Positions 60,293 through 64,000 of a stretch of 64,000 bases of DNA are shown here, piece after piece. Origin of the DNA: Amorphophallus konjac (Eukaryota; Streptophyta; Magnoliopsida; Alismatales; Araceae). The notes below the pieces were generated by a model. It did no database searches. It saw nothing but the letters and a program-made list of their open reading frames with translations, and was not told the origin of the DNA. The translations under genes and the position numbers were made by a program. The stretch lies in the NCBI GenBank assembly GCA_022559845.1, contig CM040121.1, forward strand, positions 570,326,140 to 570,390,139. Reading direction: 5' to 3'. Numbering within the stretch: position 1 is the stretch's first letter; the number at the start of each line of letters is the position of its first letter.

Positions 60293-61080
60293 TGTTAGGA
60301 ATATATATCACCCAGACGAGGAGGACAACCAGCAGAGGAGGAAGAAGAAAGGAGAAAGGAAATCAACAACACAAGAACACATGGATTTTTTACGTGGTTC
60401 GGAGGTAAGATGCCTCCTACGTCCACGGCCGTAGCAGTAATCCACTAATAATCACCAACCAGATTACAATACATGGAGAGAGCCCATCTTTTTATACCAG
60501 GAGATTAGGGCGTCATTAGTCAGGGTATTAAGGACAACAATACCGCTGTTAAACAGAAATCATCTTCTGGGATACAACAGACGTGCATGCTCGCCTGTCT
60601 CCAAGGATGCTCTCCTGAGATCGAGTATGCCCTCCAGAGACTGCAGATGCTCCTCCACCATCAGTCAGGTTCATGCATTCCCAAAACCAGGTCGACACTT
60701 AGTGTCGACACTTCGGGTCGACACCTCAAGTGACATCGAAATGCCTTGAGCCCGCAATGCCTGCCCTCCTGACGACATTGATGCTCTCCTGAGGCAATGA
60801 ATGCCCTCCAGAGACAGCATGTGCTTCCCTGCTAGAACTCAGACAGCATATGCTCCCCTGGAGTAGCGATTGCTCCCCTGGCACTGAAGGATGCTCCCCT
60901 GGAGCAGCGATTGCTCCCCAGAGATAGCATGTGCTCGCCATGCTCCCCTGATGCTGAGAATGCTCCCCTGAAGCAGTGGATGCGCTCCTGAGGTAGAGTG
61001 TGATCCCGTGCAAGGGCGTACGAAGAATAGTTCTGACTCCACACTCTAATAATCTCCCACTTGGAGTCTGAACTCCAAAG
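60293..61080 (-). repeat. Copia 5' LTR (upper copy)
   Basis: Begins TGTTAGGAATATATATCA like the lower copy and carries the same U3 TATA-like box (60488-60496 on the minus strand). It is 29 bp longer because of an extra GCATGTGCTCGCCATGCTCC-like segment near 60925-60955. It is followed outward by 29 bases (61052-61080) that also occur next to the lower LTR and include the purine tract, which should not be present outside a single element. Confidence 0.88.
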
Positions 61081-61110
61081 GCATAGCCCATATATGACCT
61101 TTGTATTAGA

Positions 61111-61420
61111 CGCCACTACAATTATTAAAACACTTCGGCCGTGTTTGCTAACCGGGCATGGTTAGCGCAATCGACCTCCGGGGGTCGATTACGTTAACCG
61201 ACCCCAGTTAGCGCGGATGAGTGTGAGGGGGAGGCGAGGCCCACCGACTCTTTCTCTCTCCTCGACGCCACTACAATTATTAAAACACTTCGGCTGTGTT
61301 TGCTAACCGGGCATGGTTAGCGCAATCGACCTCCGGGGGTCGATTACGTTAACCGACCCCGGTTAGCGCGGATGAGTGTGAGGGGGAGGCGAGGCCCACC
61401 GACTCTTTCTCTCTCCTCGA
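61111..61420. repeat. 155-bp tandem duplication of a MITE-like repeat
   Basis: Copies 61111-61265 and 61266-61420 differ at only two positions that I find (GGCCGTG/GGCTGTG and CCCAGTT/CCCGGTT). Each contains GTTTGCTAACCGGGCATGG, GGTTAGCGCAATCGACCTCC and GAGTGTGAGGGGGAGGC. The right end (CGCAAACAAACAGGCCC near 61446-61462) is the complement of a GGCC-GTGTTTGCTAAC-like left end, suggesting a small DNA element with internal duplication. A diverged relative is at 25.3 kb. Confidence 0.85.
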
Positions 61421-61520
61421 TTAGGCTATCCCCCCGACAACTCCGCAAACAAACAGGCCCTTCGAGATTTGTGGAACTGGCATCTCTCCGGAACTAAGGT
61501 CCACAACAATGATGGATCAA

Positions 61521-61670
<150 letters not shown>

Positions 61671-61841
61671 CTATTTTCTAAGCTCCCGTGGGGGTGAATA
61701 AGTCATCATATCTTGACTAAATATTACGTGTGAGGAGAAAGATGTGGGCTCTTTTTTTCTCTCTCATCTGTTAATTATTTCATGCTATCCGATTCCTAAA
61801 TCAAAGGGGGCTTAAAAATGTTAGAATATTTTGAGGATGAA

Positions 61842-62061
61842 TTTGATAACGGAGTAGATTAGGGACGGGTGATTTATCCGGGGTAACTCATCCGACCCCT
61901 AATCCTAATCAGGGTCGGTTAACTCATTCCATATATATCTTAGGAATGATTTCATCCATTTTAACTCTATCCGACCCTAGTTAAGAAAAAAAATATCAAA
62001 TAAGGAATAGTCCACTCGACCCTGAATAACCTATCATACTCGGGCTTAACCCGTTATCAAA
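61842..62061. mobile_element. Probable small MITE
   Basis: Ends TTTGATAACGG (61842-61852) and its complement CCGTTATCAAA (62051-62061). The interior has ATCCGACCCTAAT-type words in both orientations. Similar termini (TTTGTTAACGG, TTTGCTAACCGG) occur at 46198 and 61148, suggesting one family. Confidence 0.5.
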
Positions 62062-62526
62062 CAGGCCCGAGAGAATCCATGTTACGCTGAGGTTGTGTTC
62101 GAGATCGACCATGTCTTCAAAGTGGTAGTCTGATCACGGACCGGCCCAGAGCCTATGGAGCAAGGTCCATATGAAGGCAGCCCCCTTTCTGGGCCGACAA
62201 TCTCACGTCTGCCTATGTTTAATAACTTTGAAGTGGGTCGGATATGGGCTTCTCTAACAATAAATGAAAATGGAACATCCTCACTTTCCAGACGGGGTTC
62301 TTTTGAACGTGTTCCGAGCTATTCCTACATTTTATTACACACAAAATCTTTCTGATTGTACTTTATATTATACTTTACATTTAATATTTTTTAATACTAT
62401 TTCTAATTTTAAAGTAAAGAACTAGTAGACGGACAGAAGACAACGTAAATCGTTCCCCTCGAGAGGGGTCGAGCTTCTAGGGTCCTAATAATTTTGGAAG
62501 GTGCGAAATATTAAATAATTTTTTTG

Positions 62527-62775
62527 AGTGACCATCACTTTAAATTTATTTAACTCTCACGTCGTATCATCAGGTGACGTGATGTGAGAGCCAAGTTAAT
62601 AATGTGACATAGAGGTCAAATAAAAATAAAAATCGGACCTTGTGAATATATTTACATGGAGGTAATTTTTTTTTACTTAACTCCCATGTCACGTCGTCTA
62701 ATAACGTGACGTGAAAGTCGAACAAATTTAAGGTGGAAGTCACTGAGGTCAAGCAAACTTAAGGTGGAGGTCACT
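62527..62775. mobile_element. Foldback MITE with extra right-end copy
   Basis: The left arm AGTGACCATCACTTTAAATT (62527 onward, to about 62566) pairs with the complement of the right arm ending 62744 (AGTGACTTCCACCTTAAATT). A further partial right-end copy, AAGGTGGAGGTCACT, follows at 62761-62775. Inner CTCACGTC/GACGTGA words also pair. No coding potential. Confidence 0.65.
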
Positions 62776-63180
62776 AATATTTTTTTAAAAATTAAATGTT
62801 ATACTAATTACATCTACCAGTATAATTGCACTCCAACGTTACTCTTTAAAGTAATATTGGTTACACATGTGACTTATCAGCGAACATATCAGACGAGTAA
62901 CATTTTTAGCCCACCACTAATCTGATGACACCACCAATTCTTGCGACCCCTCCGATGAACGTCGAGTCTCTGGGAGTGCAAATGAAATCTAAAAATCTCA
63001 AATTTTGACCGGATTTCAGTTATTTTTATAAGATTTATATGCAGAAAATTTTCACCAACAAATTATCGAGTCGAATATACCGACAAGATATTGGAATCAG
63101 AAACTACATGTTCCGCATCCTATTTTTTGATTCATGATTTTATTAGTATATTTTTTATTAAATCATTTTAAAACGTGTAT
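62776..63180. other. AT-rich intergenic DNA
   Basis: Nothing supportable is seen. Confidence 0.5.
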
Positions 63181-64000
63181 GAAGAGGCGAAATCTCGCGC
63201 TATTCCTGAGCGGGCTGATAATCACCAGATTGTGAACTGCAAGACAGGAAAATGGATCAGAGGGCCCATGGGTAGTCCCTGGGACAAATCCTCCGATGCT
63301 TAAGTCAGTAGAGCTATGGCGGGAGTAATAATGGGGAGGGGCTAGTTTATGCGCGAGATCCCTCTCCACCGAAGGGGTGAAGCGGTTCGTGCTCAGGAGT
63401 TTAGGGCGTATGATTATCTTTTTGGCTTACCTTTCACCGGAGGGTACCCCTGGATTAAATAGTACGCCCTCTCTTGGAGTCCTGCCAGTCGAGGGGTTTC
63501 AGGTGGGGGTTACGTCCTCATCGTGGGCTTTTATGGCCTTATCGTGGGAGCGTTATCAGCGCGGAGAAGAAGAAGTCCCTTGCCTTCCTGAATTCCTGGC
63601 TGCTACGAACTCTTAACGGCTGCAAAGATAAGCATTCGTCGGTCGTTCCGAGCTTAGAGGGGCCAGCCTTATCCGGGCGGTAGGCTTAGCTCGGTAAAAG
63701 ATGGGTCGGATAGGCCGGCTTATGCCTCCTTCTCCCGGACGGAGGGATGGCACGGGCACGGACCTTCCAGTGACCTGACCGATGCTCGGGGCCTTGAGGC
63801 AGCCTAGGAGGGTTGTTTCCTCGAGCGCTGTAAATTGGGCTTTCTACCCTAAGTGGGCCTTGTGGGCTGTCACTTGGGTGATCTTGGCCTCATTGGGACC
63901 TGCCGGGCCTAGTTGGGCTGCTCCATTGGGCTGCAGAAATCCCCCTCTCCACTTGTCCCCCTCCTACTCCCGAGCCAAATGAGGCTCGGTTGAGTAGTGT
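63181..64000 (-). mobile_element. Ty3/Gypsy-type LTR fragment at window edge
   Basis: The minus strand contains CTGACTTAAGCATCGGAGGA (complement near 63286-63305), a recurrent R-region word of plant Ty3-type LTRs, and a TATTTAAT box about 160 bases upstream (complement near 63453). The DNA is GC-richer than the AT spacer to its left. A similar word in opposite orientation is in the LTR remnant at 20.49 kb. The rest of the element, if any, lies beyond the window. Several + strand frames here are compositional. Confidence 0.5.

Larger units (their letters stand above)
55528..61080 (-). mobile_element. Copia LTR retrotransposon, minus strand, decayed coding
   Basis: Two direct repeats of about 0.76 and 0.79 kb flank minus-strand gag, protease, integrase, reverse transcriptase and RNase H, the Copia order. 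A primer-binding site complementary to initiator tRNA-Met lies next to the upper LTR, and a purine-rich tract (complement AAGTGGGAGATT) lies next to the lower one. UBN2-type gag and the integrase style suggest the Tork/Tnt1-like branch. Coding is broken by at least two frameshifts and several in-frame stops, so the copy is not autonomous. Immediate flanks (CGTC... and GCATA) show no matching 5-bp duplication. Confidence 0.93.

Overview
This is a plant nuclear window with no prokaryotic or organellar features. It is mostly AT-rich intergenic DNA full of long homopolymer, (CT)n/(GA)n, (TA)n and (GT)n tracts, layered with DNA-transposon and retrotransposon insertions. I recognise one convincing host gene. 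The very GC-rich coding exon of that gene next to AT-rich spacer DNA would fit a monocot, but this is an inference and the species cannot be fixed from the sequence.

Layout. 0-2.8 kb holds unclassified repeat-like DNA, including a possible Copia LTR. 2.8-6.3 kb is a large foldback (inverted-repeat) element whose left arm is split by a 552-bp hAT-type insertion; the right arm preserves the unoccupied site. 6.3-12.9 kb is AT-rich spacer with small inverted-repeat elements and a degraded hAT-like element. 12.9-34.4 kb is about 21 kb without a gene I can support: purine/pyrimidine tracts, microsatellites, a Ty3-type LTR remnant near 20.0-20.6 kb and a MITE relative near 25.3 kb. 34.4-34.9 kb is a broken RNase H-like retroelement fragment. 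35.8-38.6 kb carries the host gene, a four-exon RING E3 ubiquitin ligase of the BOI/BRG (S-ribonuclease-binding-protein-like) family on the + strand, with CT-rich leader DNA. A GC-rich unassigned stretch follows at 38.7-39.7 kb.

The right half is transposon-rich. 40.5-41.3 kb is an 802-bp non-autonomous hAT element with perfect 8-bp target duplications. 46.97-53.83 kb is a 6.85-kb hAT element with matching TIRs, a perfect 8-bp target duplication and a nearly complete BED-zinc-finger transposase gene broken only by two in-frame stops. It also carries exon-like host sequence, including a clear NB-ARC fragment of an ADR1-type (RPW8-class helper) NLR. 55.53-61.08 kb is a minus-strand Copia retrotransposon with both LTRs, an initiator-Met primer-binding site and a decayed gag-pol. 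61.1-61.4 kb is a nearly identical 155-bp tandem duplication, followed by a long (GT)n(GA)n microsatellite, more MITEs and a Ty3-type LTR fragment at the right edge.

The host gene does not appear to form a pathway with its neighbours. The most interesting system is the hAT element that has captured immune-receptor sequence, plus a set of hAT elements sharing one TIR type at several stages of decay. Nothing here looks like an entirely new type of genetic system.
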